A DNA stretch of 64,000 bases from Streptomyces sp. BHT-5-2 (GTDB lineage Bacteria > Actinomycetota > Actinomycetes > Streptomycetales > Streptomycetaceae), in contig NZ_CP081496.1 of the NCBI RefSeq assembly GCF_019774615.1, positions 1,488,001 through 1,552,000 of the forward strand, read 5' to 3'. Made by a program: the position numbers and the translations under genes. Below the pieces are notes generated by a model. It was not told where the DNA came from, ran no database searches, and saw only the letters and a list, made by a program, of their open reading frames with translations. Each line of letters opens with the position of its first letter. Position 1 is the first letter of the stretch. Shown piece by piece: positions 45,344 through 52,848 of the stretch.

Positions 45344-45836
45344 GAATCCAGAGCCGCCTCCGTCTCAAACGACCTGGCACCCCGGCAGGTCAACGGTGCG
45401 TCAGCTGACAGATGTGCTTCGACGGGACACAGGTCAAGCCGCGGGTGGGCTCGACAGCGCGGAGTTCCGGGTGACGTCCTTGCGGTTCACCGCACTTCAG
45501 ACACCCGAACGCGCACAAGCCCTTGAGCAGGAAGCCCTCGGCTTCCTGGCCTCGCACCACATCGACGACGAGCCCGTGACCTGGCAACCTCCCACCGTCC
45601 TGCTGGCCGGACTCTCCCTTCCCGGACCGGACCCGGCGCAGAACACCGTCAGAGCCACCGGCCGCATCCGACGGCAAGCCCGGCAAGCTGACCCGGAAGA
45701 GCGCTTCACTCAGCTCTACCTCGACGAACACCGGTCCCTTCAGCAGATCGCCGCCCTCACCGGCTTCTCCCGCAGAGTGCTGACCGACCTCGCCAAGGAG
45801 TACGGCATCCCGCTCCGCAACGGCCCGCAGGACTAA
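45324..45836 (+). CDS. Multi-HTH transposon accessory protein, N-terminal part (frameshifted gene)
   Basis: A 170-residue frame that overlaps the tniQ end by 20 bp (ATG 45324) or starts at GTG 45396 after the hairpin. The N-terminal 110 residues are of unknown fold. Residues 128-165 form a HTH (FTQLYLDEHRSLQQIAALTGFSRRVLTDLAKEYGIPL). Just after it the frame stops (GAC TAA C). The continuing HTH domains are in the next frame: deletion of one A at 45835/45836 would give GAC TAC AAG CGC and a single uninterrupted protein to 46386. So this is half of a broken (or programmed-frameshift, or missequenced) gene. Confidence 0.6.
   Translation: MKARSFENPEPPPSQTTWHPGRSTVRQLTDVLRRDTGQAAGGLDSAEFRVTSLRFTALQTPERAQALEQEALGFLASHHIDDEPVTWQPPTVLLAGLSLPGPDPAQNTVRATGRIRRQARQADPEERFTQLYLDEHRSLQQIAALTGFSRRVLTDLAKEYGIPLRNGPQD
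45330..45378. terminator. Perfect inverted repeat at the tniQ stop codon
   Basis: Perfect 16-bp arms GCCAGGTCGTTTGAGA (45330-45345) and TCTCAAACGACCTGGC (45363-45378) with a 17-nt loop. It contains the tniQ stop codon and lies ahead of the HTH gene. A terminator or attenuator separating the tns operon from downstream genes is likely, but there is no T-tract and a protein-binding site is possible. Confidence 0.55.
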
Positions 45837-45867
45837 CAAGCGCCGCGGCACCATCGAGCGGGACTGG

Positions 45868-46386
45868 TTGATCGCGCAGTACGTCCACCGCCGCCGAACT
45901 CTGCCGGACCTCGCCCGCCAAACCGGCATGAGCACCGCGAACATGGCCCGGTGGGCCCACATCCACCACATCCCTCTCCGGCCCCGGGGCGGAGGAAGCC
46001 ACGACCCGGCCCTCCGCGTTTCTGACAGGGCCGCAAAGACCCTGGCCGTCCTGCGAAAGGCCCTCACCAGCCCTTACGCATGGCAGAGACCCGATCGCTA
46101 CCTGGCTGCCATCGCCCATCCGACAATGCGCGAGGCCGCCCAAGTCCTGGGCATCAACCAGTCCGCGCTGGTGACCCAGATCAACCGCCTCGAACGGGAC
46201 CTCGGCCAACCCTTGCTTGAGCGCGCTGAACGTGGCAGAGCCATGAAACCGACCGTCTTCGGCAAACGTGTGGCCGCCGCCATCCGGAAGTCCGTTCGCG
46301 ACCAAAAACGCTTTGCCCGGGTCGGGGAGGGGTTGCTACCTTCACGCCAGCGCGAGAGGCGCGCGATCACGGGACAGGGAGGTTGA
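45868..46386 (+). CDS. Multi-HTH transposon accessory protein, C-terminal part
   Basis: A 172-residue frame whose first possible start is a TTG with no ribosome-binding site. It is open from 45838 in the same frame and continues the preceding HTH protein. It contains a second HTH of the same type (WLIAQYVHRRRTLPDLARQTGMSTANMARWAHIHHIPLRP; the WL precede the TTG) and a third, LysR-like winged-helix domain (MREAAQVLGINQSALVTQINRLERDLGQPLLER, about residues 88-120). The repeated xxxIPLRx endings of the first two HTHs show internal duplication. It is inside the transposon. I do not recognise a named family. Confidence 0.6.
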   Translation: MIAQYVHRRRTLPDLARQTGMSTANMARWAHIHHIPLRPRGGGSHDPALRVSDRAAKTLAVLRKALTSPYAWQRPDRYLAAIAHPTMREAAQVLGINQSALVTQINRLERDLGQPLLERAERGRAMKPTVFGKRVAAAIRKSVRDQKRFARVGEGLLPSRQRERRAITGQGG

Positions 46387-46482
46387 TGAATATGGCCGCC
46401 GTCGGCCGTCCTCAGCATGCCCCTTTCCGGCCCGCGCATCAGTAGAGCGCGGTCCGGTCGTTCCAACGATCAGGAATGACAC

Positions 46483-46998
46483 GTGACTTCCTCCACTTCA
46501 TCAGCCCACATTCAGCTGACCACCGACCGCCTCGTTCTCCGGCCCTGGTGCTTGTCCGAGGCCGCCGCGGTTCTCGACAACTCCAGGTCGGTCGACTGGG
46601 CGGACGACTTCCCCGCCGAAGGCGACCGCGTCGTCGCGGGCCTCTTCGACCAGTTTCCCGACTGGCTCGGCGAGCACGGCCACCGTCTGATCATCGAGCG
46701 CGACAGTGGCCTGGTCGTGGGCTCGATCGGCCTGTTCTGGCCGCCCAGCGAGGGAACCCTCGAAATCGGATACGGCATCGTGGCTTCCCGCCGCGGCCGG
46801 GGCTATGCCCCCGAGGCCACCCGGGCCCTCGCCGACTTCGCCCTCACCGCCCCCGGCGTCCACACCGTGTTCGCCAACGTGGAGCTGTCGAACCCGGCCT
46901 CCGTCCGCGTCCTGGAGAAGGTCGGCTTCCACCGATGGGCCACTGAGGAACACATGGCCCGCTTCAGGATCACGAAGACGGACCACCACGAGCGATGA
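46483..46998 (+). CDS. GNAT family N-acetyltransferase (RimJ/RimL-type), transposon cargo
   Basis: Acetyltransferase of 171 residues. The N-terminal beta strand reads LTTDRLVLRPW, the RimJ/RimL opening. The acetyl-CoA motif is SRRGRGYAPEATRAL (about residues 103-117) and the C-terminal VLEKVGFHRW is also typical. Substrate unknown; relatives modify protein N-termini, ribosomal proteins or small molecules including antibiotics. GTG 46483 is used. It lies between the HTH gene and the right end of the element and is the only evident cargo. Confidence 0.85.
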   Translation: MTSSTSSAHIQLTTDRLVLRPWCLSEAAAVLDNSRSVDWADDFPAEGDRVVAGLFDQFPDWLGEHGHRLIIERDSGLVVGSIGLFWPPSEGTLEIGYGIVASRRGRGYAPEATRALADFALTAPGVHTVFANVELSNPASVRVLEKVGFHRWATEEHMARFRITKTDHHER

Positions 46999-47054
46999 TT
47001 CGCTGGGCCGACGGGATGCCGTCGGCCCCATACCGCCGCAGAGGAAATGACACG

Positions 47055-47148
47055 GCCGTGAGACAGAACTCTCCGGCCAAGCCGTGAGACAACCAGAGAA
47101 ACCCCAGGTCACGGCAATGGCAGAGGTCACGAGCCGCGAGATCCTACA
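47055..47148. repeat. Right end of the Tn7-like element
   Basis: Two direct repeats GCCGTGAGACA at 47055-47065 and 47081-47091 (26-bp period; reverse complement TGTCTCACGGC matches the TCTCAYKGC core of the left-end repeats), then GGTCACGAGCCGCGAGATCCTACA ending at 47148, the inverted counterpart of the left terminus. Confidence 0.68.
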
Positions 47149-47233
47149 CTTCCGGGCCGCGTGCGTGGTCCAGGCGCTCGGTCGTGAAATCCACGGTGGG
47201 TCCGTGCGGGCGCGGGCTCTCCGGCTGTTCTGG

Positions 47234-47252
47234 ACCTGTGGGTCAAGAACGG
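47234..47252. promoter_or_regulatory. Motif shared by TetR and SDR upstream regions (copy 1)
   Basis: ACCTGTGGGTCAAGAACGG, 16 bp before the TetR start. A related 19-mer upstream of the SDR gene agrees at 13 positions (ACCT......TCAAGAA). Possible TetR-binding site. Confidence 0.35.
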
Positions 47253-47268
47253 TGCTACTGTGCTGGGC

Positions 47269-47847
47269 ATGGGAAGGCCCAAGCAGTTCGATCCGGACGC
47301 CGCCGTCGAGCAGGCCATGCAGGTGTTCTGGCGGAAGGGGTATGCCGCCACGACGCCGCAGGACCTCGTCGACGCCCTCGGTATCGGCAAGGGCAGTCTC
47401 TACAACGCCTTCGGCAGCAAGCACGCGCTGTTCGAGCGGGCACTGGTGCGCTATCGGGACGATCAGGCACAGGCCCTGATCGACATGCTGGAGCGGCCCG
47501 GCCCGGTGAAGGAGCGGCTGAGCGAAGCGCTGCATCTCCTCGTGGTGCTGGACCTCGGCGACCCGGATCGCCGCGGCTGTCTGGCCGTCAATGTCGCGGC
47601 GGAGCTCACGGGGACGGACGAGACCGCCACCGAGCTGGTACGGCGGATGTTCGACCGGACCGAAGGGGCGTTCCGGGCGCTGATCGAGGAGGGGCAGCGG
47701 GCGGACGAGATCGCGCCGGACCGTGATGCCCGGGCGATCGGGAGCATGCTGCTGGCCACCGTCGTCGGCCTCCGGCTGCTGGCCCGGGTCGCCGAGGGGC
47801 CGGAGCGGCTCACCAGGGTGATCGAGGCGACGCTCGACGGACTCTGA
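47269..47847 (+). CDS. TetR family transcriptional regulator
   Basis: A 192-residue repressor-type regulator. The N-terminal HTH reads FDPDAAVEQAMQVFWRKGYAATTPQDLVDALGIGKGSLYNAFGSK, of the AcrR-like group whose members control neighbouring oxidoreductases. The C-terminal ligand domain has the TetR_C-type LLATVVGLRLLARV helix. ATG 47269 is convincing. Immediately right of the transposon end and 88 bp upstream of an SDR gene on the same strand, with a shared upstream motif before both. Likely autorepressor controlling the SDR gene. Confidence 0.9.
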   Translation: MGRPKQFDPDAAVEQAMQVFWRKGYAATTPQDLVDALGIGKGSLYNAFGSKHALFERALVRYRDDQAQALIDMLERPGPVKERLSEALHLLVVLDLGDPDRRGCLAVNVAAELTGTDETATELVRRMFDRTEGAFRALIEEGQRADEIAPDRDARAIGSMLLATVVGLRLLARVAEGPERLTRVIEATLDGL

Positions 47848-47895
47848 CCTGCGGGTTTCCGCTGTTCAGGGTGTCGCCTGCTGCGCAAATTTTGT

Positions 47896-47914
47896 ACCTA
47901 CAGTTCAAGAATTG
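47896..47914. promoter_or_regulatory. Motif shared by TetR and SDR upstream regions (copy 2)
   Basis: ACCTACAGTTCAAGAATTG, 21 bp before the SDR start; matches copy 1 at 13 of 19 positions. It lies in an AT-richer stretch (AAATTTTGTACC) that looks like a promoter. Confidence 0.35.
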
Positions 47915-47934
47915 ATGTCACGGATCGGAGTCCC

Positions 47935-48717
47935 ATGAAGCTCGACCTCGCCGACAAGACCGCCGTCGTCACCGGTGCCAGCCGGGGAATCGGGCTGGCC
48001 ACCGTCCGGGCGCTGCGGGAGGAGGGGGTGCGGGTCGTCGGAGCGGCCCGCACCCTCACCCCGGAGCTCCGGGCGTCCGGCGCGCTCGCGGTCTCTGCCG
48101 ACCTGAGCACCGCGGACGGTGTGGCTGCCCTGATGGACCGCGCCCTCACGGAGCTGGGCGGCATCGACCTGCTGGTGAACAACGTCGGCGCCGGGGACGC
48201 CGTGGAGCCCGTCGGGTTCCTGGACACCGACGACGCGACGTGGAGCGCCGTCTTCGACCTCAACCTGCTGAGCGCGGTCCGCGCCACCCGGGCCGCGCTG
48301 CCCAGCCTGATCGAGCGCCGCGGCTCCGTCGTCAACGTCTCCTCCATCAACTCCCGGCTGCCGGGCGCCGGTCCGGTGGCCTACAGCGCGGCCAAGGCGG
48401 CGCTGGCCGCGCTCGGGAAGTCGCTGGCCGAGGAGTTCGGACCGCAGGGCGTACGCGTCAACACCGTCTCCCCCGGGGTGGTGCGCACGGCCGTCTGGGA
48501 GGACCCGGACGGCTTCGGCGGCAAGGTGGCGGCGCATGCCGGCGCGGAACACGACGCGTTCCTCCGGCAGCTCCCGGAGGCGTTCGGCATCACCACCGGG
48601 CGGATCACCGAGCCGCGGGAGGTGGCGGCCCTGATCGTCTTCCTGCTCTCCGACGTGGCCGGGAACATCACGGGCGCGGACCACGTCATCGACGGCGGCA
48701 CGGTCAAGACGCTCTGA
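47935..48717 (+). CDS. Short-chain dehydrogenase/reductase (SDR)
   Basis: NAD(P)-dependent oxidoreductase of 260 residues with the classical SDR pattern: nucleotide motif TGASRGIGLAT, the NNVG segment (LLVNNVGAGD), catalytic Ser in NVSSINSR, YSAAKAAL (Tyr-x3-Lys), and the C-terminal GADHVIDGGTVK. Substrate unknown. ATG 47935 follows an acceptable GGAG. Probably controlled by the TetR gene upstream. Confidence 0.92.
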   Translation: MKLDLADKTAVVTGASRGIGLATVRALREEGVRVVGAARTLTPELRASGALAVSADLSTADGVAALMDRALTELGGIDLLVNNVGAGDAVEPVGFLDTDDATWSAVFDLNLLSAVRATRAALPSLIERRGSVVNVSSINSRLPGAGPVAYSAAKAALAALGKSLAEEFGPQGVRVNTVSPGVVRTAVWEDPDGFGGKVAAHAGAEHDAFLRQLPEAFGITTGRITEPREVAALIVFLLSDVAGNITGADHVIDGGTVKTL

Positions 48718-48946
48718 AGGGGCGGGGCGGGCGGGCTTCCCGGACGAGGCCCGGGAGTTCGAGGTCACCCGGCGGAAGACCGTCAGGCTGTCCTGAGCGA
48801 CGTGGGGTGCCGGTCGTCGAGCAGGCGGAGCGCGCTCGCGCGGGTGGGGGCGCAGCACCAGCCCACCGGGCCGATGCCGTAGGAGTCGGTGGCGCGGGAC
48901 GGTGCGACGGGGCACGGCCGACCGTGTGCCGTGGCGGGCGGGTGGT

Positions 48947-48977
48947 TTGACCTTCAGGTTGGTCGAAGCCCGAGAAT
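48947..48977 (+). promoter_or_regulatory. MerR-type promoter with 19-bp spacer, leaderless start
   Basis: -35 TTGACC (48947-48952) and -10 GAGAAT (48972-48977) are separated by 19 bp, the elongated spacing typical of promoters that MerR proteins distort. The spacer contains a partial dyad (GACC...GGTC). The start codon ATG lies 7 bp after the -10, so the transcript would be leaderless or nearly so. Confidence 0.5.
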
Positions 48978-48984
48978 CGCGGCC

Positions 48985-50127
48985 ATGGACGACGACGGGG
49001 AACTCCTGGGCATCGGCGCGTTCGCCCGGCGGGTGGGTCTCACACCGAGCGCGCTGCGCTTCTACGACGACTGCGGGGTGCTGCGGCCGGACCGGGTGGA
49101 CGCGGTCACGGGTTATCGACGCTACGGGGTCGGGCAGGTGGCGCGGGCGGTGCGACTGCGGCAACTGCGCTCGGCGGGGCTTCCGTTGGTGGACGTCGAG
49201 ACCGTGCTCGACGGGCCCGAGGAAGCGGCCCGGGACGTGCTCCGGGCTCACCTGGAGCGGACCCGGCGGACGGCGGACGAGGCACGAGCCGTGGTGGAGG
49301 GCCTGCTGCGCGAGGCGTCCGGGCGGCCGGTGGAGCACGGCGCCACGGCGCGGGCGCGCGTGGGCGGGCCGGAACTCGCCAGTGCGGTGCGGCAGGTGGG
49401 CCCCGCGGCGGCCGGCGCCATGGCCCGGGAGTTCCCGGTGCTGGGGTGCGTACTGCTCGAACTCACCGAGGGGAAAGTGCGGTTGGTGGCCACCGACCGC
49501 TATCGGCTGGCGGTGCGGGTGCTGCGGCCGGAGGTCTTCGAGGGCGGTCCGCGGCGGGCGCTGATCTCGGCGGACGCCGCGCGCCGGATGGCCGAGTGGG
49601 CGGTGCGGCAGCCGGCGGTCGAGGTCGAGTGGGGTGCCGCGGCCGATGCTTCGGGGGCCATCAGGGTGCGGCTGCGGAGCGGGGCCGACCGCCGGGACGC
49701 CGAGGGTGTGGGCGTGGTTGTGGGCGAGCCGGGGGAGTTCCCGGACTACCAGCTGATGCTGACCGGGCTTGCCGACACACGGCGGCGGGTGATCGTGGAC
49801 CGTGTCGCGCTGCGGGACGCGGTGACGGATCGGGGCGGGGCGGTGGTGTCCCTGGCGATCCCGGCGGAAGCGGAGGACGCTGCGGCTGCCTCGGATGCAT
49901 CGCTGGAGGTGTCGGGCGGGGAGGCGGCGCCGGTCCGCCTGCGGGCGGTCCGTACCGGGCCCGGGCTGCGGATCGCCTTCGACCCGGCGGTCCTGGTGCC
50001 GGCGCTGGAGGCCGGAGTGGGCCCCGATGTGCTTCTGGAGATCGCGGCGCCGGACCAGCCGGTCGTCGTGCGCTCCGCGGACCAGGGGAGTTTCACCACG
50101 GTGGTGATGCCGGTGCGGGGCTCCTGA
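48985..50127 (+). CDS. MerR DNA-binding domain fused to DNA polymerase III beta-clamp-like domains
   Basis: A 380-residue chimera. Residues about 8-75 are a MerR winged HTH (IGAFARRVGLTPSALRFYDDCGVLRP, then YRRYGVGQVARAVRLRQLR), followed by a helix (about 80-112). Residues 129-238 and 249-380 match DnaN domains 2 and 3: LVATDRYRLAVRVL parallels LASTDRYRFAVREF of the DnaN in this window, GEFPDYQLML parallels GDLPKYRTLF, and the final TTVVMPVRGS matches the clamp C-terminus MPVRLSG. Clamp domain 1 is thus replaced by the HTH. Function unknown: a clamp-like partner-binding regulator seems plausible. A TPR-like gene follows in the same direction. Confidence 0.85.
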   Translation: MDDDGELLGIGAFARRVGLTPSALRFYDDCGVLRPDRVDAVTGYRRYGVGQVARAVRLRQLRSAGLPLVDVETVLDGPEEAARDVLRAHLERTRRTADEARAVVEGLLREASGRPVEHGATARARVGGPELASAVRQVGPAAAGAMAREFPVLGCVLLELTEGKVRLVATDRYRLAVRVLRPEVFEGGPRRALISADAARRMAEWAVRQPAVEVEWGAAADASGAIRVRLRSGADRRDAEGVGVVVGEPGEFPDYQLMLTGLADTRRRVIVDRVALRDAVTDRGGAVVSLAIPAEAEDAAAASDASLEVSGGEAAPVRLRAVRTGPGLRIAFDPAVLVPALEAGVGPDVLLEIAAPDQPVVVRSADQGSFTTVVMPVRGS

Positions 50128-50270
50128 GCGGACGGTGGCGGTGCGCCGGCGGAACGGCGGTACGGCGCGGACGCGGCGATGGGGACGAGGACGGGGACGA
50201 GCATCGGGGACAGGGACGGTACGGGCCCGGACGACGGGCGCAGCCGGGAGTCGAGAGAGGAAGCGGGCGG

Positions 50271-50963
50271 ATGGATCCGGAGCTGCCGGTGGTGCGGCTG
50301 TGTGTGGCGGGCATGCAGGCCGAGGCGGAGGGGCGTGCCGATGAGGCGAGGGCGCTCTTCCAGCAGTCGTGGGACGGCGCCCGCGACGACTACGAGGCGT
50401 GTATTGCCGCGCACTACCTCGCACGTCAGCAGGACTCGCCGGAGGAGACGCTGCGCTGGAACCAGGAGTGCCTGGATCGCGCCGACCTCGTCGGGGATGA
50501 GCGGGTGCGGGACTTCTATCCCTCGCTGTATGTGAACTTGGGGAACGCCTATCGCGAGCTGGGTCAACTCGCCTCAGCCCACCGGTACTTCGAGCTGGCG
50601 GCCGAGCGGGCGGCCGACGCGTCCGACGGCCAGTACGGCGACTGGAACCGGTTCGCGATTGCGGAGGGGCTGCGGAACACCGCGGTCGCGGCGGCTGCCG
50701 GCAGGGATGGGGAAGCCGCCGTACGAGGGGACATCGGCGAGGGTGTCGAGCGGCCGGTCCGGGAACTGTTCGGACGGTGGTGCGAGCGGGGCGACCTCAA
50801 GGCGCTGGGGCTGACGCTTCCCGCGTATCTGGGCTGTCTGGGGACGGACGAGGACCGGCTGCGTCTGCGGAGTGCGCTGCACATGGTGCATGCGGCGCGC
50901 TGGCTTCCCGCGGAGGAACAGAGCCTGCTGGAGCAGGCGTTGGGGGCGGCTGCCGTGTGGTGA
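50271..50963 (+). CDS. Helical-repeat (TPR-like) protein of unknown function
   Basis: A 230-residue all-helical protein with TPR-like units (AEAEGRADEARALFQQSWDGA; YVNLGNAYRELGQLASAHRYFELA). ATG 50271 follows the good ribosome-binding site GAGAGAGGAAG. It lies 143 bp after the MerR-clamp gene in the same orientation and could be co-transcribed with it. Homologues occur as short tetratricopeptide proteins in Streptomyces; no enzyme motif is visible. A parS cluster follows. Confidence 0.8.
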   Translation: MDPELPVVRLCVAGMQAEAEGRADEARALFQQSWDGARDDYEACIAAHYLARQQDSPEETLRWNQECLDRADLVGDERVRDFYPSLYVNLGNAYRELGQLASAHRYFELAAERAADASDGQYGDWNRFAIAEGLRNTAVAAAAGRDGEAAVRGDIGEGVERPVRELFGRWCERGDLKALGLTLPAYLGCLGTDEDRLRLRSALHMVHAARWLPAEEQSLLEQALGAAAVW

Positions 50964-50981
50964 CGCCGCAGGGCGTCGGAT

Positions 50982-51107
50982 GTTTCACGTGAAACGGCGG
51001 TGAGGCGGCCGGGTGCCGTGGTTTCACGTGAAACGGTCGGGCTGATGGCGGCACCGTCGTTCGGCGTTCTGTGTTCCGCGTTCTGTGTTCGGCGTTTCAC
51101 GTGAAAC
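50982..51107. other. parS: Triple parS cluster
   Basis: Perfect parS sites at 50982-50995, 51021-51034 and 51094-51107, spaced 39 and 73 bp, in the gap between the TPR-like and beta-lactamase-fold genes. Confidence 0.95.
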
Positions 51108-51224
51108 GTGGAGGCGTCGGAGCCGGCGGTCGGGGCAGGATGGCGGCGCGGTGGGCGGTTGCTCGCCGTCGGCTCGGCCGGCCGGGCCGGTTCCGCCGGG
51201 TGGGAAGTCTCGTTGAGGAGCGTC

Positions 51225-52700
51225 ATGACGGTCGTGGAGTCCGCGCAGTCGCAGCAGCCCGAGTCGCGCCAGGGCGGGGCGCACGAGGCGGTCCCGCGTG
51301 GCGGGGCAGTGGTCGATTCGGCTGAGGCGTATGCCGAGTTGATGCCGCAGACGCGGCGAGCGCTGCTGCGTCGATTGGCGGTCGCACAGGCCGAGGGGCG
51401 GGCGCCGTCGATGATGGGCGCGGTGGTCCGTGGCGGCCGGGTGGTCTGGACGGGGGCCCGGGGCGGGGTGGACGGTGAGGTGCCGCACGGCGATGTGCAG
51501 TACCGGGTCGGCTCGCTGACCAAGAACTTCGTGGCTGTGCTGGTGCTGCGGCTGCGGGACGAGGGACTGCTGCGGCTGGACGATCCCATCGGGAAGCATC
51601 TGAAGGACGTCCCGGTCCCCGAGGCGACCGTTCATCAACTTCTCTCCCACAGTGCCGGGTTGGCAGCGGAGTCCCGGGGCCCGTGGTGGGAACGGACCGA
51701 CGGCACGCTGCGGCCCGAACCGGCCGATCTGTTCGGTGAGCGGCCGCGGCTGCACCCGGCGGGTCGGCGGCATCACTACTCCAACCCCGGCTTCGCGGTG
51801 CTCGGGGCGCTGGTGGAGCGGCTGCGGGACGGGCTGGCTTGGGGCGAGGTGCTTCGGCGCGAGGTGCTGGAGCCGCTGGGGATGGCTCGTACGACGCTCC
51901 GGCCGCAGACGCCGCATGCGGAGGGCTGGGCGGTGCATCCCTGGGCCGATGTGGTGTTGCCGGAGCCGGCGCACGACACCGGTCTGATGGGTCCGGCGGG
52001 GCAGCTGTGGTCCACGACGGAGGACCTGTGCCGGTGGGCGGCGTTCCTGTTGCGGGGCGACGAGCGGGTGTTGAGCGCGGAGAGCCTGGCCGAGATGAGG
52101 ACGCCCGCCGTGCCGCCGGAGGGCGACGGCTGGGACGCGGGCTATGGCCTCGGCACTCAGCTCATCTGGCGGAACGGGCGCCGACTGGCCGGGCACACCG
52201 GGTCGATGCCGGGATTCCTGGCGGTGCTGTGGGTCGATCCGCAGGAGGACACCGCAGCGCTCGCGCTGGCCAACTGCACCTCGGGCGTCCCGATCGCCAC
52301 GGTCGGCGCCGACTTCCTGAAGATCGTCGCCTCGCACGAACCGCGGATCCCGGAGCCGTGGCGGCCGCTCCCTGGTGCGGTGGACGAGGAGCTGCTGGCC
52401 CTGACCGGCCCCTGGTACTGGGGCGCGAACCCGTTCGCGCTGCGGCTGACGGGGGCCCGTGGACTGGAGCTGGTCACGCTGTCCGGCGGCGGGCGGACCT
52501 CGCGCTTCCGGGCCGAAACCGACGGCACCTGGACCGGGCTGGACGGCTACTACGCCGGCGAGACACTGCGGGTGGGGCGGGCGCCGGACGGCACGGCCAC
52601 CCACCTCGACCTGGGGACCTTCGTCTTCACCCGGGGGCCGTACGAGCCTTCCGAGCCGGTGCCGGGCGGCGTGGATCCTGAGGGCTGGCGGGGAGTCTGA
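51225..52700 (+). CDS. Serine beta-lactamase-fold (class C / esterase-type) protein
   Basis: Penicilloyl-serine-type hydrolase of 491 residues, with no clear signal peptide, so probably cytoplasmic and perhaps an esterase or D-aminopeptidase rather than a resistance enzyme. Catalytic motifs: Ser97-x-x-Lys100 in VGSLTKNF, Tyr-Ser-Asn in HHYSNPGFAVLG, and HTGSMPGF as the third motif. A C-terminal lipocalin-like extension follows. ATG 51225 has GAGGAG 5 nt upstream; the frame is open to 51108 beside a parS site, but I do not think that part is translated. Confidence 0.87.
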   Translation: MTVVESAQSQQPESRQGGAHEAVPRGGAVVDSAEAYAELMPQTRRALLRRLAVAQAEGRAPSMMGAVVRGGRVVWTGARGGVDGEVPHGDVQYRVGSLTKNFVAVLVLRLRDEGLLRLDDPIGKHLKDVPVPEATVHQLLSHSAGLAAESRGPWWERTDGTLRPEPADLFGERPRLHPAGRRHHYSNPGFAVLGALVERLRDGLAWGEVLRREVLEPLGMARTTLRPQTPHAEGWAVHPWADVVLPEPAHDTGLMGPAGQLWSTTEDLCRWAAFLLRGDERVLSAESLAEMRTPAVPPEGDGWDAGYGLGTQLIWRNGRRLAGHTGSMPGFLAVLWVDPQEDTAALALANCTSGVPIATVGADFLKIVASHEPRIPEPWRPLPGAVDEELLALTGPWYWGANPFALRLTGARGLELVTLSGGGRTSRFRAETDGTWTGLDGYYAGETLRVGRAPDGTATHLDLGTFVFTRGPYEPSEPVPGGVDPEGWRGV

Positions 52701-52848
52701 TCCGGGGGAGCGGCGCGGGGCCGAGCGCCGGTCCCCCGTCGTGGGGCGGCCGAGGCCCGTCCGGCAGGGGCTTCCGGCGCGGACGTACAGTCGAGCGAGA
52801 TGCCAGGAGCCGCCGCAGTGCGCGGCTCGCTACCGCTGGAAGGCCACC

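Larger units (their letters stand above)
40352..47148. mobile_element. Tn7-like transposon (TnsA-TnsB-TnsC-TniQ) inserted at the 3' end of dnaB
   Basis: A 6.8-kb element whose ends begin TGTAGG and end CCTACA. The left terminus and the reverse complement of the right terminus agree at 17 of the first 24 bases (TGTAGG-TCTC-N5-TCGTG-CC). Both ends contain further repeats sharing TCTCAYKGC, likely transposase-binding sites. It encodes the full core set of a Tn7-like element in one overlapping operon, then a frameshifted HTH gene and one GNAT gene. Left boundary lies 8 bp after the dnaB stop. I see no 5-bp target duplication (GTCTT left, CTTCC right). The Tn7 relatives use TniQ/TnsD for target choice; dnaB as target is my inference. 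Confidence 0.82.

Noticed and set aside
40347..47153. A 5-bp target-site duplication for the transposon
   Set aside because: The flanking pentamers are GTCTT and CTTCC; they are not duplicates, so none is claimed.
48718..48946. Possible remnant coding segment between the SDR and MerR-clamp genes
   Set aside because: Both strands have short open frames but no motif or start I could support.
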